Of a stretch of 64,000 bases of DNA, positions 48,906 through 61,860 are shown piece by piece. Source of the stretch: Patagioenas fasciata (taxonomy: Eukaryota > Chordata > Aves > Columbiformes > Columbidae); contig NC_092524.1 of NCBI RefSeq assembly GCF_037038585.1, positions 48,631,001 to 48,695,000 on the forward strand, written 5' to 3'. Each line of letters starts with the position of its first letter. Positions within the stretch are counted from its first letter, which is position 1. Position numbers and translations under genes: made by a program. The notes beneath the pieces are model-generated. The model worked only from the letters and a program-made list of their open reading frames with translations, searched no databases and had not been told where the DNA came from.

Positions 48906-49884
48906 GTAAATTCAGTAGATATAGCATAGAAAAAAATACTGTAATGTTTAGCAGACTTCATTTCTTTTCAGCTCTGAGAGCTGCTTCGCACAAGCATGTA
49001 ACACACCAACTGTACATTGTCAAGCACGGATAATTCTACTGAATAAAACAAGAAAGCTTCTGGTATTTGGTCATACTTCCTGAGACAGGAGCAGCATAAC
49101 TGAGGAGAACAGTGCAGTGGAGAGCAAAATATGTGGTAATTAGAATAATGTAACTTGCAGGCTGGCTACTTTTTGAAGTCCTGTGCCTACAGGTAGTGCC
49201 TGAAAACTGTCATGAGAAGTGTTGAACCTCTTTTCTGATTACCCACAGGTAGTTTTGAGTGAGTCATAGGAGTTTTGTAGCAGGCAAACATACAAATTGT
49301 TTACAACCAGTGCTTTGTGCACTTCAGTAATTTATCCAGTGGGCCGAGACTGACTTGCAGATATCCAGCAGCTATTGGTTTTGTTCTTCTGTTGACCTGC
49401 TTCATTTGAACAAGCTAGAGCATGGTAACTGCTTCTTGTTAGGGCATAAATGAAAAGGGAGTGATGTAGGAACACTTGGGGTTAAGCAGTCCTTAGGCAT
49501 AGACAAATCCAAGTAGAAGAACAATCTGGGTGTTAGTACTTTTATTCACATGGTTTTGCTTATAAATGCAAATCCTGAAAAAGAACAGGAGCATATCCTT
49601 TCTAAACCTGCATAGCTTGCATTTGGAATGGAATGAAACTGCAACATGGGGAAGAGTATTGTTCAAATATTTAAAAGGTGTGTTTGAGAACAGGCCAAAT
49701 GTCTGAGCTTATACCATGGCTGAAGAAACTGTACAAACCAAGAAGAAACTGCAGGAAGTGAAAGAGTGAGAACCACAGAGACTAAAAATGGATCTTATGT
49801 TGAAAGTTAAGTGTGAGCAATCTGGAATATATTTTATCAAAAATAGCTTTTTAAATGGTACTTTCTCTTGCTACAGAAGACATT

Positions 49885-50130
49885 ATTGAACAGAAATACC
49901 AAGCTCAATGCAATTCAATTTGAATTTATCACTCTATTATTTTAATATATTTACTCAGGGTTAACAACTCATTAAGCATCAAATTGCTCACTCTTAATGA
50001 GTCCCTGATGGTGAAAATGAGCTGCCTACAACTGTACAATAAAATAACAACAATGGCACAGCAGAAGGCTGTAATAAAAATCAAGTAAATGCTATTGAAT
50101 ATTTGGTGCGTGGATGCCAGACTGGTTTTG
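49885..50130. promoter_or_regulatory. Candidate conserved non-coding element
   Basis: About 245 bases dense in ATTA/TTAAT/CAATT words, including 'caatgcaattcaatttgaat', 'aacaactcattaagcatcaa' and 'gctcactcttaatgagtccc'. The middle part holds two overlapping TTAATGAG/CTCATTAA-type inverted motifs. No recognised repeat. The texture strongly recalls deeply conserved developmental enhancers, but conservation cannot be tested here. Confidence 0.28.
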
Positions 50131-51455
50131 AGAAGTGGTTCCATTAATGTAGTTAAGTTGGTACATTGCCTGTAAGGCTATAAGACAGCTTTTGTTTTCA
50201 GGAAAGGTATTTAATTTGATTTTGGCTTTTAAAGGAGGAAAAGGAGACAGATGTTATACTATATGTATAAAAATGTTTAGGCTGTTTTCCTCATTAAATC
50301 CCAGGAAACTGGAAGGAGGTGAGGGAACTAATGCCAAGGAATCTGTTCTCCCAAGTCCTTTCTCTTCTATATGATTTTTTGTGATCTCTTTGAATAAACT
50401 GAGATTTTTCAGATGACGTTTCTCCCCGTCTTCCATTCCTAATACCGCAATGACTACAAGATGCACTCACTAGTAAGGCTAAGTTATGCCAGGTGTCTAC
50501 CTAAAACACAGTAAGATTTAGTCCCTAGCCCTGAAAACTTGTCAATGCCCAGTCTTCCAAATTAATTTAACAAGTAGAAGGAGGAAGGAGTGGTTAAAAC
50601 AATAATGTGGTTAAGTACTCAAAGGTGTATACAGCTTGTAAGTTCTGAATGGTTAAATATTGATTAATAGAGGATCATCATTATAAAAACACACCTACCG
50701 AAACAGAGTTTAGTGTCTTACACTAATGCTTGCTGTCCCATCAGATAACTCCCACAGTTTTCTTCTACAAGAACAACAGTGTCCATGAATTCCAGGAAGG
50801 TTAGTGGGCCTCTCTAAGATGTCCTTTTCCCTCATGATGGCAATTCTGTGCTGCAAATAGGTTGGATTTGCTTAACTTTCCAATGCTTGCTGCCAAGATG
50901 ACAAGGATGGCTCTCAGTGGGTGACATTCATCCATGGGTCAGATAGCTCAGCAGTATGTTCTCATAACCGGGCAGGCTGTTGCTATTAAGGTGTGTGCCA
51001 ATGACATGACACTTTCCTCAGCTGTCTCTTTTTTGTACCTTTGCCCAGTCCGTACTTCAGCCTGTTTTGCAGCCTGTAGGTGGAGGGATACAAGGCAAGG
51101 ACTCCTGAGATTAGGCACTACAAGAGAGCTGAAAACTGGGAGAAACTGACTAATTGTTACCTATTGCTTATCTTGTCTTCTGACTGGCATCAGTTCTTCT
51201 CTCATTTGAATGAAGGTGCCCGTTTGACTTCAATCAATGTGTTGATCATATAACAGTGATATAACTGGTTGAGGTGGACTCCTAAAAGCAACAAACTTAC
51301 ATTGCTTTGCCTAGCAGTAAAGCATGGAGTGAGGTAGACAAAACTGTGAGTAACATCATCAAAATCTGCTGAATGTGAAGTAGAAGATGCTTTAGGCCTT
51401 TGCACAGAGTATCCTCTGTTCACTATGCATAGTACCTACAACTAACTGAATGCCT

Positions 51456-51728
51456 TGGGGTAATGGTGACAAGGGTTAATGATTTTAGACTAAAAGAGGG
51501 GAGATTCAGGCTGGACATGAAGAAGAAATTTTTTACAGTGACGTTGGTGAAACACTGGCACAGATTGCCCAGAGAGGTGGTAGATGCCCCATCCCTGGAG
51601 ACATTTAAGGCCTGACTGGACAGGGCTCTGAGCAACCTGATCTAGTTGATGACACCCATGCTTATTGCAGGGGGTTTGGACTAGATGACCTTTGAAGGTC
51701 CCTTCCAACCCGAACTATTCTATGATTT
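51456..51728 (+). mobile_element. CR1 LINE, 3' end fragment, + strand
   Basis: 5'-truncated CR1. It contains 'gaggggagattcaggctgga', 'aagaagaaattttttacagt', 'aacactggcacagattgccc', 'agaggtggtagatgccccat' and 'ctggagacatttaaggcc'. The well-preserved end has 'gtttggactagatgaccttt', 'gaaggtcccttccaaccc' and an 'attctatgattt' tail. The good match of the last 60 bases suggests a relatively young subfamily. The upstream boundary is approximate. Confidence 0.94.
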
Positions 51729-51942
51729 CCTAAATCCTAGTAATAAAAACTTAGGCTCTGACTATATGCCTAGCAGAAACCTTGTTGCCTAAAAGATAAA
51801 CCTTATACTCTGCTCAAAAAGCACTGCAACAGCAGAAAGAATACTCAGCTGGCAAACTGGTTCTTTTTTCCTCCTTTCAAAGCAGCCCATAGGTTTCTTG
51901 CTGTGGTTTCAATGGAAGATGGAGAGAATTGCTACATGATTT

Positions 51943-52097
51943 AGTGGGGTTTTTTTTGGTGTTTTGTGTGGTGTGATGTGTGTTGGTGTTTTTGTTGTTG
52001 TAGTATTGTTTGGTGGGGTTTTTTGTGTTTTTTGTTTGTTTTTTGTTGTTGTTGTTTTGTTTTGTTTTCGTTTTTTTTTGTTTTTTTGTTTTTGTGA
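51943..52097 (+). repeat. T/G-only low-complexity tract
   Basis: About 155 bases with practically only T and G on the + strand: GTGTGG, TTGTTG and TTTTG units, then T runs. The Lys/Thr/Gln-rich minus frame (51941-52159) is a by-product. Confidence 0.9.
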
Positions 52098-52529
52098 CGG
52101 GTAGCTATTGATCTGGGAATTTTATTTCTTGCATGCTTGAAATAAGTGAAAGTCTCCATTCCACAACCTGTATCTTTTCACTTCCCTCTCAAGAGGGCTC
52201 TCTTGACCTCGATGGATCATCAGCTGCTAATGTAACACTCACTTTGTATAGAAGGAATTATAAGTCTAATGTAAAATGAGTTTCCTGGCACATCATCAGT
52301 ATAAAAATCTTAAAGGAGGAAAGGGAAAAATGTGGCCTCATTTTTTTAGGTTGTCTTCTAGTATATTGATTGTTTTGCAGCATTAGCATCCTTCACAGAG
52401 GGGAAGGTCAATACCATTGTAACTCCCACTGCTCTCACCCACTATTTAAAACAAAATTGAATCCAGCATATTATTGAAATAAGAAGAGCATGTGCACACA
52501 ATTATTTTTTTCAGTTTTTAAGTTACATT

Positions 52530-52985
52530 GAACAATGGACTCCTGGCATATGAGCCATCAAACAGAAAATTAACTGTAATAATAGCAGTGCAGATTCAAT
52601 GCTGATTTAATTCTGACTTCAGAAGTTAATAATCTCCAACATGATGGATGGTTGTTTAATGAAAAGGATTCATGGGTTCTAGAAACCGTGCTACAAGCTA
52701 ACAAATCAAATTTGATGCCATCACCTCCTTACTGCATCACTGTTTGGGCACTGCCGAAGAGCTGGACAAGCTTTATTACTCAATACGGCCAGGAAGTGGC
52801 TGCAGCAGGAATCAAACTCTTCGAGCTGCCAGGCATGTGAATGTGCAATTCTGAACTAAACTTGCACACGAGTAATTGATGTAGTAATAGGCAAAATAAC
52901 AGCAGAAACCAAGTCCTATGAACCTTTCCTAGAAATAATGATGAATTGGTAGTTTTCCACGTTCATTGATCATTATCAAATACCA
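52530..52985. promoter_or_regulatory. Candidate conserved non-coding element, possibly exon-containing
   Basis: About 450 bases without recognisable repeats. A central part (52650-52840) has an even base mix, including CpG-containing words such as 'gaaaccgtgc' and 'atacggccagg'. On either side are homeodomain-like AT words ('gatttaattctgacttc', 'gagtaattgatgtagtaata'). A + frame is open for 62 codons at 52652-52840 but has no clear splice sites and no recognised domain. CpGs surviving in such a CpG-poor region hint at constraint. Confidence 0.28.
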
Positions 52986-54843
52986 GTGTTTTTTTTAGAG
53001 ACCATATTATTTGAAAAGTTTTAGGAGGGTTTGGGTTGGTGTTCTTTATGGGTTTTCTTTTTAGATTTTGTTGTTATTATGATTTCATATTTTTGCTTAG
53101 TATGTTAACTGAATTTAGTGCTAATGATCATGGTAAAAAGGATAATTATGGTCTCTGTTAATTGGATTAGCAGTTATATCACAGGCATGATCTATGGAAA
53201 AGTTCTATATATCCTCCACTTTCTGTACCTGATTGGGTGGCTTCTTGGCGGTCTATGAGACAGTCGCTCTCTGAGGGTTGCGGGTTTTTTTGTGAAAGTG
53301 TCAAAAGCAAGGGAAAGTGATTATTGCTTTCTTCACTGATTCTGTAAGATGGATGAATCTGACCACTGGAAACTGAATTAAATTCTACCTGCTGGTTTCA
53401 TGCAGTCCAGCGAACACTTGATAGAGGTAGCTTTCAGCCTCTTTTTACATATGTCAAATTGGAACTGGTAAACCAAAGGCTAGAAGTTTCAATACTTTTC
53501 CTTATAGTTATCTGATATTTTGTTCCCTTCAGCAAATTAGCTCAAATAAAATATTTTTTTGTTAGAGGATCTTGTATCAATAAATCTGCTTCATCCCAAA
53601 GAAGGTACTATATGGTTTACCCTTCATTGTTCTCTATTCTGTTGTTGAGGTAAAGAGAATATGTCAAAGGTATTTTTACTAAGGTAGCAAAATGTGTGTT
53701 ACATTATCATGTTATTTTTCAGTACCTGGAGAACATTCATTAGGAAAGGCCATCAGAGTAGTGATAAATGGCTTATATTAGCTTTTGTTCATCCAAGTTA
53801 TTCCTCTGGCAGACTCAGTCTTCATTCCTTCCTTGTCAGGGGAACAAAGAATATGGTCAATTTGTTTGTGGCTAAAATTCCCCTGAAAGTGTAAGGTGCA
53901 GTTACTGTTATTTTGCTTCCACTACAGAACGTTGAGCTGCTGGTGGGAGATACAGGCATAGATGCCATAGCTGTATATCTGTTGTCTCATATATCAACAA
54001 ATGCTGCTCAATCTTGCCTTGCCTCTAGTTCTTTTTTATAAACTCACTCTCATCCTGACAAAGATAGCTTGAATTTCTTTGTACATTCTTTCACTTCTAG
54101 CATAGTCAATGTTCTTTCAATATGTTACCTGAAACCTTTTGCAGTGCTTTATCTCTGACTCAGAATTGCTGTGAACTTGTAAGAACAGCAAGTAATTGTG
54201 CTCAAGCAACAATCATTGTACAATGTGATAATCTTAAAAGGATTCAGATTTTGGCAAATAAGTTTGCAGCTAATCTTAAGAATCAGAGGTTTGATCCTAG
54301 GAAAGAAGAGACCTAACAAGTTGAGTAGCAACGTTAAAACCACAATTTTCATGTTTTGCCAAAACTGATGGGAATATAAAGATGGCATCTTAATAAGTAA
54401 ATAAATATCCTTTGGTTTGTCAAGGTCAGAGACAAATCAAGGGTGGGGTGAGAAGTTTATCAGTTCTAGATGAACTTGTGACACCATCACTTTAAGGACT
54501 TCTTTTCAAACATCTATACTTTCAGCAATTTTTAATGTAAGGGGAGAATTTTCAATTATTAATTATTCTGAAAAAGTTCAGTCAAAATACCTCAGCCATT
54601 TTTGAGAGTGAAGCTGAGGGAAAATATTTGTTTATTTTGGTTAGTTCTGCAAGTGGAGGCCACATATGACAGCTTTGTATTTCACCTTTCAGCCCTCCTG
54701 TACACGATGCTGTGTTTGAAAGGGTGCATCTCCATTAAGGCAGTAAAGAATCCCATGGCAGAATTGGAAAAGAAAAAATGCAGAGCTTAGAAAATAAACT
54801 ACAAATAGATGCTACCAGGTAGAAATGGCTTGGCAGTTTCTCA

Positions 54844-55065
54844 TCACAAAGCAGTAGGATAACATTCATTGTCTTTGATTATGGTCAAGGTCTGAGATGC
54901 AATATTCAGCTCTACTCTGATTTCCCTGTAATACCTACGGAATGCTTGGATGTTCCTTGCTTCTCTAGAAGGTACAGCTAAGGGCTTCTTGCCTATTTCT
55001 AATGTGGAAGGTAGAAGAGAAAATTTCTGACCTGCCTTCCTTTTGTGGGAATATTGTCTTCTCAT
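54844..55065 (-). other. Minus-strand open frame near an acceptor-like sequence (weak)
   Basis: A 73-codon opening with mixed, Arg/Lys-rich composition. Inside it, a pyrimidine-rich 'tctcttctaccttccacattag' looks like a splice acceptor, and an AG|GTATTA donor-like word lies about 64 bases downstream. No domain is recognised; probably chance. Confidence 0.1.
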
Positions 55066-57484
55066 GGAATATTCTGCTTTTTATTCTGGCCATAGAACAA
55101 GACAACAGCATGATAGGAGAAAGCAGATAATTTAGGAAAGTCTTTTTTCTAAGTATGGATGAGCAGGCATAGTGTCAACAATTTAGGATAATGGTTATCA
55201 AATATGGAAGGCATATGAAGAGTTGCAAAAGCTCCTCAGTTGACTCCTCATGCGAGATTTTACTGCAGGGAGCAAAAGATCACAGCACATTCCTCCTGTC
55301 TCTACGCAAACTGAAGATCAAATAATTAGTAAAAGGACTATGTGTCACTGAGCCATCTTCCTCTATCTGGGGACTTGTCTCTGCTAGTAGTCTTCCCTCT
55401 GCTACACTATCAGGGACCTCTTCAACAAGCTGAGAAATTCCTACTCTGCAGTAGAAAAAAATCTAGGCAATCCAAGCGCACATACTATGTAAAGTATACA
55501 GGAAAACTGATACGTATATTTAACGTTGCTGATGCACAGTTAAAAAAAGACAAGGGAGGAAGGGAAGAGAGGAAGGTGTCCAGTTGGGAAGGCATAGTAA
55601 GGGATAAAGCAAAAGCTCTCATACCCCGGTGCTCTGTGAACGCCTGGGGTGGGGTTAGAGGGTTGAAAAAAACCTGAATCAATTGATAAAGACAAATGCA
55701 TCTAAAGTTGCTGTGAAAGAGGTTTATACGTACAGGTAAAATAATTTTCTTTACAAATAGCAAGAAGCTCCTCTGGCCGCTGTATTTTGCCTTACAGAAT
55801 CCAAGTTAGATCACTCTCTTTAAATTTAGTCTTTAAGAGGTCAGCTAAGGCTACAGAAGTTGGATCTGTCTGCGCTAATGACACAATAACCTTGCTGTGC
55901 ACAAGCGGTGAGTTGGCTTCTGTCTTCATGCTGCATCAGTTACCCTATCTAGAACCTGCCAATAAGGATGTATCATATTTGCCCTGTGTAAGGGATATCT
56001 GTGGGTGTCAGTGATTATTTATATAGATAAATATTTCTTGATCACTTAAACATGTGAACTGTTTACAGGCTGGCTGATCTAACATATTAGTACTCACAGG
56101 CAGCCTACGACCTTAAGCTCCCAGCACATTCCCAGCTTGTGCTTCTGTGTCATACACCAGGCTTCACTATCTCAGCTAAAAGCTGTCCTGCCACTGCTCT
56201 TCCAAAGGCTGCCACCACAGTACTGCTCAGCAGGAACACAATTCAGATCCAACTGAAGTCAGTAGGAAATATCCAGCCGGCTTCCTGAGCACTAGGCCTG
56301 ACTTCAACAAGCTGAGGACAGGCAAATATAAAACAGACATCAGTGATGTGTGTTCAAGCAGTGCTGGTGAGCCATGTGCTCAGCTCCTTCAAATTGAGCA
56401 TCCTGGGTGCATGTGTGGAAGCAGCTGTGGCCTGGAGAATGCTTCAGGGAGCAGATGCCTTGGTTTCTTGCTTCCACCATGCTCTGAGAACAGGAATCTC
56501 TTTCTGAGCAGGAGTGCCCACACTGGCCCTGTTTTGTCAGGGTTGGTCTCGGTGTGTTTGTGTCTGCAGCCATACACCACAGTAGCCTTGTTCTGCGGCA
56601 GGTGGATGGTGATGGTGGGGGAAGGGTACCATGTGTGCACCATTTTCATTGCTGGTAGGCAGGAAAGAGGAGGAGAAGGTGCCAGCTATTACATCAAATC
56701 TTGGAACAAGAGGTGTGGAGGAGAAACGTACTCTGGAGTTCTTACTGACAGATCAAGCCAACTGATGGAAGAATTGCCTAATTTGGTTAATAAAAATGCC
56801 TTGAACTATAAGCTGAAGCTTTGTAACAGTTTTGTGCTGTAGAATTAGTTAACGAGACTTTCTCTGGTGAAGCCTTGGAAAGTCTCCAAGACCCACTCAA
56901 GAGAGAAATTAGCAAATGTCTTTTTGTTACCTGAAGCAAAATTGTCTTGCTGAAATGCAGAGACGTACTCTCTCCATCATCACCACCTAATCAAAACCAC
57001 AGTGGTTGTGGTGGGGGAACAAAAAGAGTGGGAGTATAGGAAAAAAAGACAGAGGTAAATTAAGACTAATTGAAGGGGGAGGAGGGGAAGTGGTTTGAAA
57101 ATTATCCAAGGATTTTCTAAGCAGTGGGTCATATGTCTGCAAATATCAGGCAAATCTCTGTCCCAGTCATTCTAGAAATCTATTTCTAATGTGAAAAGTG
57201 ATTAGTGGAAGGTTTATATGCTATCAGAATACAAGGAAAGCTAAACAGGAGCCTTAACACAGAAATTTTCTTGGCATTGATCTGTCCTCTAGACCAGCTT
57301 AGAAATAGGACCTGTATCCATCAGGAATTGGAGTTTTTACTGACAAGTCTCATCTTTAGTGTTTATTTCAGTGACTTAGTGTACTATGTGAGTTCTTTTC
57401 CTTTTTGTCTTGAAGAATCCACTGAGGTTTAACGGACTTAGTTACAAGAACTGTGAGCAAGCACTGCTGAACTGACTCATCTTT

Positions 57485-57600
57485 GCCCCTGTTTTGCAGT
57501 ATGTTCTCCTGGCATCTGTGACAATTGTCTTCCCCATTTGTAAATGAGAACAGCTCTTGAGAAGCACGGTATGAGAAGTGAAGTTATTTGAAACTATAAG
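57485..57600 (+). mobile_element. Possible ancient MIR-like trace
   Basis: 'cttccccatttgtaaatgag' followed by 'aacagctcttgagaagcacg' and 'gtgaagttatttgaaact' resembles the MIR core phrase (a 'ccccattttacagatgagg' word followed by a 'gttaagtaacttg' word). It is very diverged; a profile search is required. Confidence 0.3.
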
Positions 57601-60012
57601 ATACAAAGCTGTGAAAAAGTGAAGATCTGGGGAAACAATATGACTTGGTCTTCTAGAATAACGGATTACCTATGTCTGCTCATTTCTTACTTCTGAGACT
57701 CTGTTCTGACCCATAAGTGCAGGGTTGGTCCTCACTACAGTGGCCTTCATGTCAATGACAGCAGTAAATTATGAATGCAGATCTATTTTGAGGTTTTACT
57801 TCTGTTTGATGTTTCTTAACCTTCTGTGCTCTCACATGAAGCAGTCATGTTGAAGGCTAATTGAATGTGGGTGAGCATATTTGATCCTTTGTGTTGTTTC
57901 TTGTCAGTCTGTCTGCTAAAAATCATGAATTACAACAGTTCGTCAAGCAGGAGGCCAAAAGACAGAAAGAGACATTAGTAAATGATGTATGAATCAGTAG
58001 CAGACAAGCAGAAGGGAAAGGTTAAGGAGGGGACATTATAATGCTTCAGTGCTACTCGGTTGAATTACTGCAGTGCAACCTTTCTAGGAAGAGGTGACAC
58101 AGAAACATAACTATTTGATACGTCAGTGAGCAATAGGCTGGTAATTAAACACAAGATTTAGGAATGTTAAGATGTGTTTATAATTTTGAACATATTGCCT
58201 GGAAAGGTCTTGATTATTTTCTTTTCTGTGCTGCAGTTTCCCTCTCTGCAAAATAGACCTGATACTTCCTTCAAAATACAATTAAAAGGCTTGTGTCATT
58301 AATATTCCTAGAGTTCTTTAAGATTTTTTGTGAAAGGTTATCTGTAAATACAAGGAATTGCTGCACTTGTACTAAACTTTTGTCAGCAAATATTTAATCA
58401 TTAAACCACAAAATGTACACCAACATCCCTGACAGACCTTATTCCTGAAACAGAAACATTGAAATCGGAAGTTGTGTTCTTTCATTTTTAGTGTACAGGA
58501 ACAAGAAAGCGCAGAGAATTTGAGAGCCACCTGCTGTCAGAGTAAAGGCAAATGATTTCAAATTTCAGAGGGCCTTACAAAGCATACCCAAAGAAGTATT
58601 AAACAAAACCAGAGAATTGACTAGAGTAAATCACATTTATTTAAGTCAGTTCTGAGATTTCAGTGGGTTCCATCCTTCTTTATTTTCTAATTTCAGGTGC
58701 TCATAATATCAGTAACACTCCCAACTCCTGTACTTTTGAAGTCAGCATCAACTTTTCTCCTAGTTATGGTGGGAATGATACAGAGCCCCAGTTAAGGATT
58801 TAAAGTCTGTGGTGTTTAATGTGTTTCTGCTTCCCAGTTCCTCTTTCTATCTTTCATTATGACACTGAAATCCTTCGGGTCTGGCTGTGTGTAGTGGATG
58901 TAGGAGACCTGAATCACCAAGGCTGACAACAGGATGTATACAGTATGTTTAGAAAATTGTCACCACAATGTTACCATTTTTTGGACAGCTTTCTTTCCTA
59001 GATAGTTATTCATATTAGCCAAGGTCTGAGAAGACCATAAGAAAAGGTAACTTAACCTAAAGTCTACAGATCAGTTAGAAACTGGCATTCCCAAGGGAGG
59101 GATAACTGATTAGTTTTCTTGCACCTTCCTCACAACAGAGTGGTCAACAAATAATGGAATAGGAACTGTGACTGTAATTACCATGATGAATTGGGATAGC
59201 TGTCCCCTCAGGGCTAAATTTTCACTAATGCTTGTGTGCACCATTCCTAGGAACAAGATAAATGACTTTATAGTAACATGCATTCAACACTGTCCATCAA
59301 CAGAGATCCTACAAGCAATTAATTTTTATTTTAAGAAATGTTTTGTTCTGGAGGCAACGGATAAGAACAGATTTTTATATACACTTCCATGTCTCTGTGT
59401 GCCTTCCCATGCTTCATGGTCACTTGGCTACATGCATGGTATTTATGAAATCACCAGTTAGCTATTCCATAACTAGCTTTAATGGCTTGCTTATATACTT
59501 TGTAAATTGAGTCTCGTAGTCTGACAGAACTGTTTCTCTTATATCACTGAATGAATTCTGTTTGAAAATTTCAAACTTTTGCCTTTCAGAGTTGCTTATA
59601 TTTATTTCAGATGGCAGAAAGACAGTGAAGCTGTTTGAAATAAATATTTCACTTCAGCAAATGCAACAGAGAGAAAGTACGTATACAAGATCCGTCTGTG
59701 GAAGGACTGCTGCTCACTTATTCATGAGTGTAAACAGAAAGACCATTTAATGCAGAGACCTTTAGAAATGTTTGGAGCACTGAGTGATCGTAGATAATAT
59801 TTCACAGATGTGTTTCTCAGCGTGGGTTTCTTGGCTTCATAGGGACCTGAATCCTTCCTCGTTGAGTCATCCATATTGTCCAAAACCTGCTACAAGCATC
59901 TTGGGTAAATCTTAATCAAATTGGGGTTTTTTCTGTTGTTTTCTAGTTTCTGTAGAAATTACTCTTGGTATTTTTGTCCCTCTCTTGCAAAACAAATTAG
60001 TCATTTTAGAGG

Positions 60013-60046
60013 TCTATTCTATTCTATTCTGTTCTGTTCTGTTCTT
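60013..60046 (+). repeat. Pentanucleotide repeat TATTC / TGTTC
   Basis: Three to four TATTC units followed by three TGTTC units in register, a small imperfect pentamer array. Confidence 0.88.
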
Positions 60047-60399
60047 CTTTCGTTTGCTTTAATTTTAAAATACTTAAGTGGAAATTTCATTGTCTGATCT
60101 ATATATGCTGTTCTAAAACATTTCAGTACTAAGATCCATTATGATTTACAGTGTGAATAGTTAGAATCTGGTATTACATCAAGGCATTTCTGCTTGAAAG
60201 GCCTTGAGTTTATATCCCTTGTTTATATAGTGATCAACTTCTGTTGTTATCATTGACACTTTTATTATGCAGATGTTGTATATTTATTGATGTGTAGTGT
60301 CTGAGTCAAGGCTTTTGATTTGGTTTGACTTACTTAGGGTGATGTATAAAGGGTGCATAATTCTGAACTAGAAAATGCAAATATCTTAATTGCTTGCCC

Positions 60400-60418
60400 T
60401 TTTTTTTTTTTTTTTTCT
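60400..60418 (+). repeat. Poly-T run
   Basis: A nearly pure T run of about 18 bases followed by CTCTTCC. No retrocopy is recognised beside it. Confidence 0.9.
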
Positions 60419-60559
60419 CTTCCATAGTCCTCTCAACTCCATCTCATAACATATTCTCACATGTCTGGCAGTTCACAGAATCCCTTTCCTGGGAGCTTTG
60501 CTGGGAATAATTAATAGAACATGTTCTTTTCAAATGAATAAGTTAATATTAGAGCAACT

Positions 60560-60990
60560 GTGACTTAGGTTGACTGTAAATACGCCAGCAATATTTTATC
60601 AAATCTGGAATTATTTTGTGACAGATGTAAATGGTCCATTCTGTGTAACAGTGTAACAGCCCCGCAACACTACCACCTCGCATCTGTCTTTCTTCCAATC
60701 TCTTTCCTTTTGGTTCTTTTGTGCTTTATTGCAGGCATTGTACACAACATTAGTTATCCGTCTTGCTGCATATTGCATTGCTGATGGTGGTCAATATTGA
60801 ATTATGAAGGATGTTAGCATGATTTTCAACAGACTAATTGCTTCTCCTGTACTCAGTGAAACATTACATTAAATACCAAGTGACCACGATGCCATCAGTT
60901 TCCATAATACGTTGGTGGGATTTCATTACTAGCATTTAGCCATGTGGATCTACCTCCATCTATGTGTTGCATCTGAATAATTTTGTCCAG
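60560..60990. promoter_or_regulatory. Candidate conserved non-coding element
   Basis: Repeat-free block of about 430 bases. It includes 'gcattgtacacaacattagt', 'tcttgctgcatattgcattg', 'cagactaattgcttctcc' and 'aagtgaccacgatgccatca'. AT-rich homeobox-like cores are mixed with intact CpG words. No long open frame. The texture suggests constraint; this is unproven. Confidence 0.27.
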
Positions 60991-61664
60991 GACAAAGTCC
61001 TAATAAGGACTATGTGGTGCATGATGGGTTGCAGGAGGAAAAATGGATAGAATATGGTTATGGAAAAGGTAACGTGATACAGCAAATGTGTATTATATAG
61101 ACCACATCTCAACTAAGAAGGCACTGTTTGTCAGTAAGGGTCCTAGAACTGTAAATGAAGTGTGAAGCACCCTATCACCACCATGGGGTAAGGACAATAG
61201 GAGGTGATAATTGGTTGGGAATAGGGTGTGGGTTAAATTGAATTATACTGGTTTAGGCCAAAGAAAATTAGCAAACCTAGCTCTTCTGCTTGTCTGTTCT
61301 TGTCTCAAGAGCTACCCTACAATGAAACTGGTCAGTATTCTTGTATTTTTCATTTGACAGTCTCCAAGGCACTACAGCAATTAGTTTGACTCCAGTAAAT
61401 TATCTTCCTTCCTTCAGATTAAATATTGTACATAACATACCATTTTCTTGCACTAAAACAGATTTTAAACTGTAAAAATACTATTTCACTTCCATGTGAG
61501 GAATGGATTCGTGCCAAAAATCTGCTGTAGTGTTGTGATGTTCTGGAGTGGGATTCAGCAACTGCTCAGACAACAAAAGCTACTTCAACGTAATAACATT
61601 TCCTAGTTGTAACATGTTTTGGAATACTTTGAACTCAAAGGAGTTAATGAAATAGGGCAGTCGA

Positions 61665-61860
61665 AACTGTGGATAGAAAGGACTATGGAGGTTGCTAGTC
61701 CAGCCTCCTAATCGGAGCAGGACTGTCATCAGCACTGAATCAGGTCAGCTCTGAATTTACCTAGCCAAGTCTTAGAAAGCTCCAGGTGACATTTGCTTAT
61801 GAGAACATTGGGCCCATCACCATGCTGTGAAACATCTGCCTCTCAATGGTTCCCATTCAT
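61665..61860 (-). mobile_element. CR1 LINE 3' end, minus strand, worn
   Basis: On the + strand it reads 'gaaaggactatggaggttgc', 'tagtccagcctcctaatcgg', 'agcaggactgtcatcagcac' and 'gccaagtcttagaaagctcc'. This is the reverse complement of a CR1 3' region of an older subfamily. The octamer tail itself is degraded. The other edge (near 61860) is uncertain. Confidence 0.8.

Larger units (their letters stand above)
47864..51455. other. Non-coding stretch
   Basis: Apart from a T/G tract (48017-48125), no repeat or gene is recognised. Two candidate conserved blocks are listed separately. Confidence 0.45.
52098..61664. other. Non-coding stretch, largely unrecognised
   Basis: No complete gene over about 9.5 kb. 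Open frames up to 164 codons (+ 56348-56842) show no domain and overlap open minus frames. Contents recognised are two candidate conserved blocks, an old MIR-like trace at 57.5 kb, a pentanucleotide array at 60.0 kb and a poly-T at 60.4 kb. Confidence 0.45.

Noticed and set aside
56348..56842. 164-codon + frame
   Set aside because: Cys/Ser-rich without recognisable domain; overlapping minus frames are also open; no convincing splice sites noticed.
60013..60046. TATTC/TGTTC array as a possible CR1 tail
   Set aside because: The unit is five bases, not the CR1 octamer, and no CR1 body precedes it.
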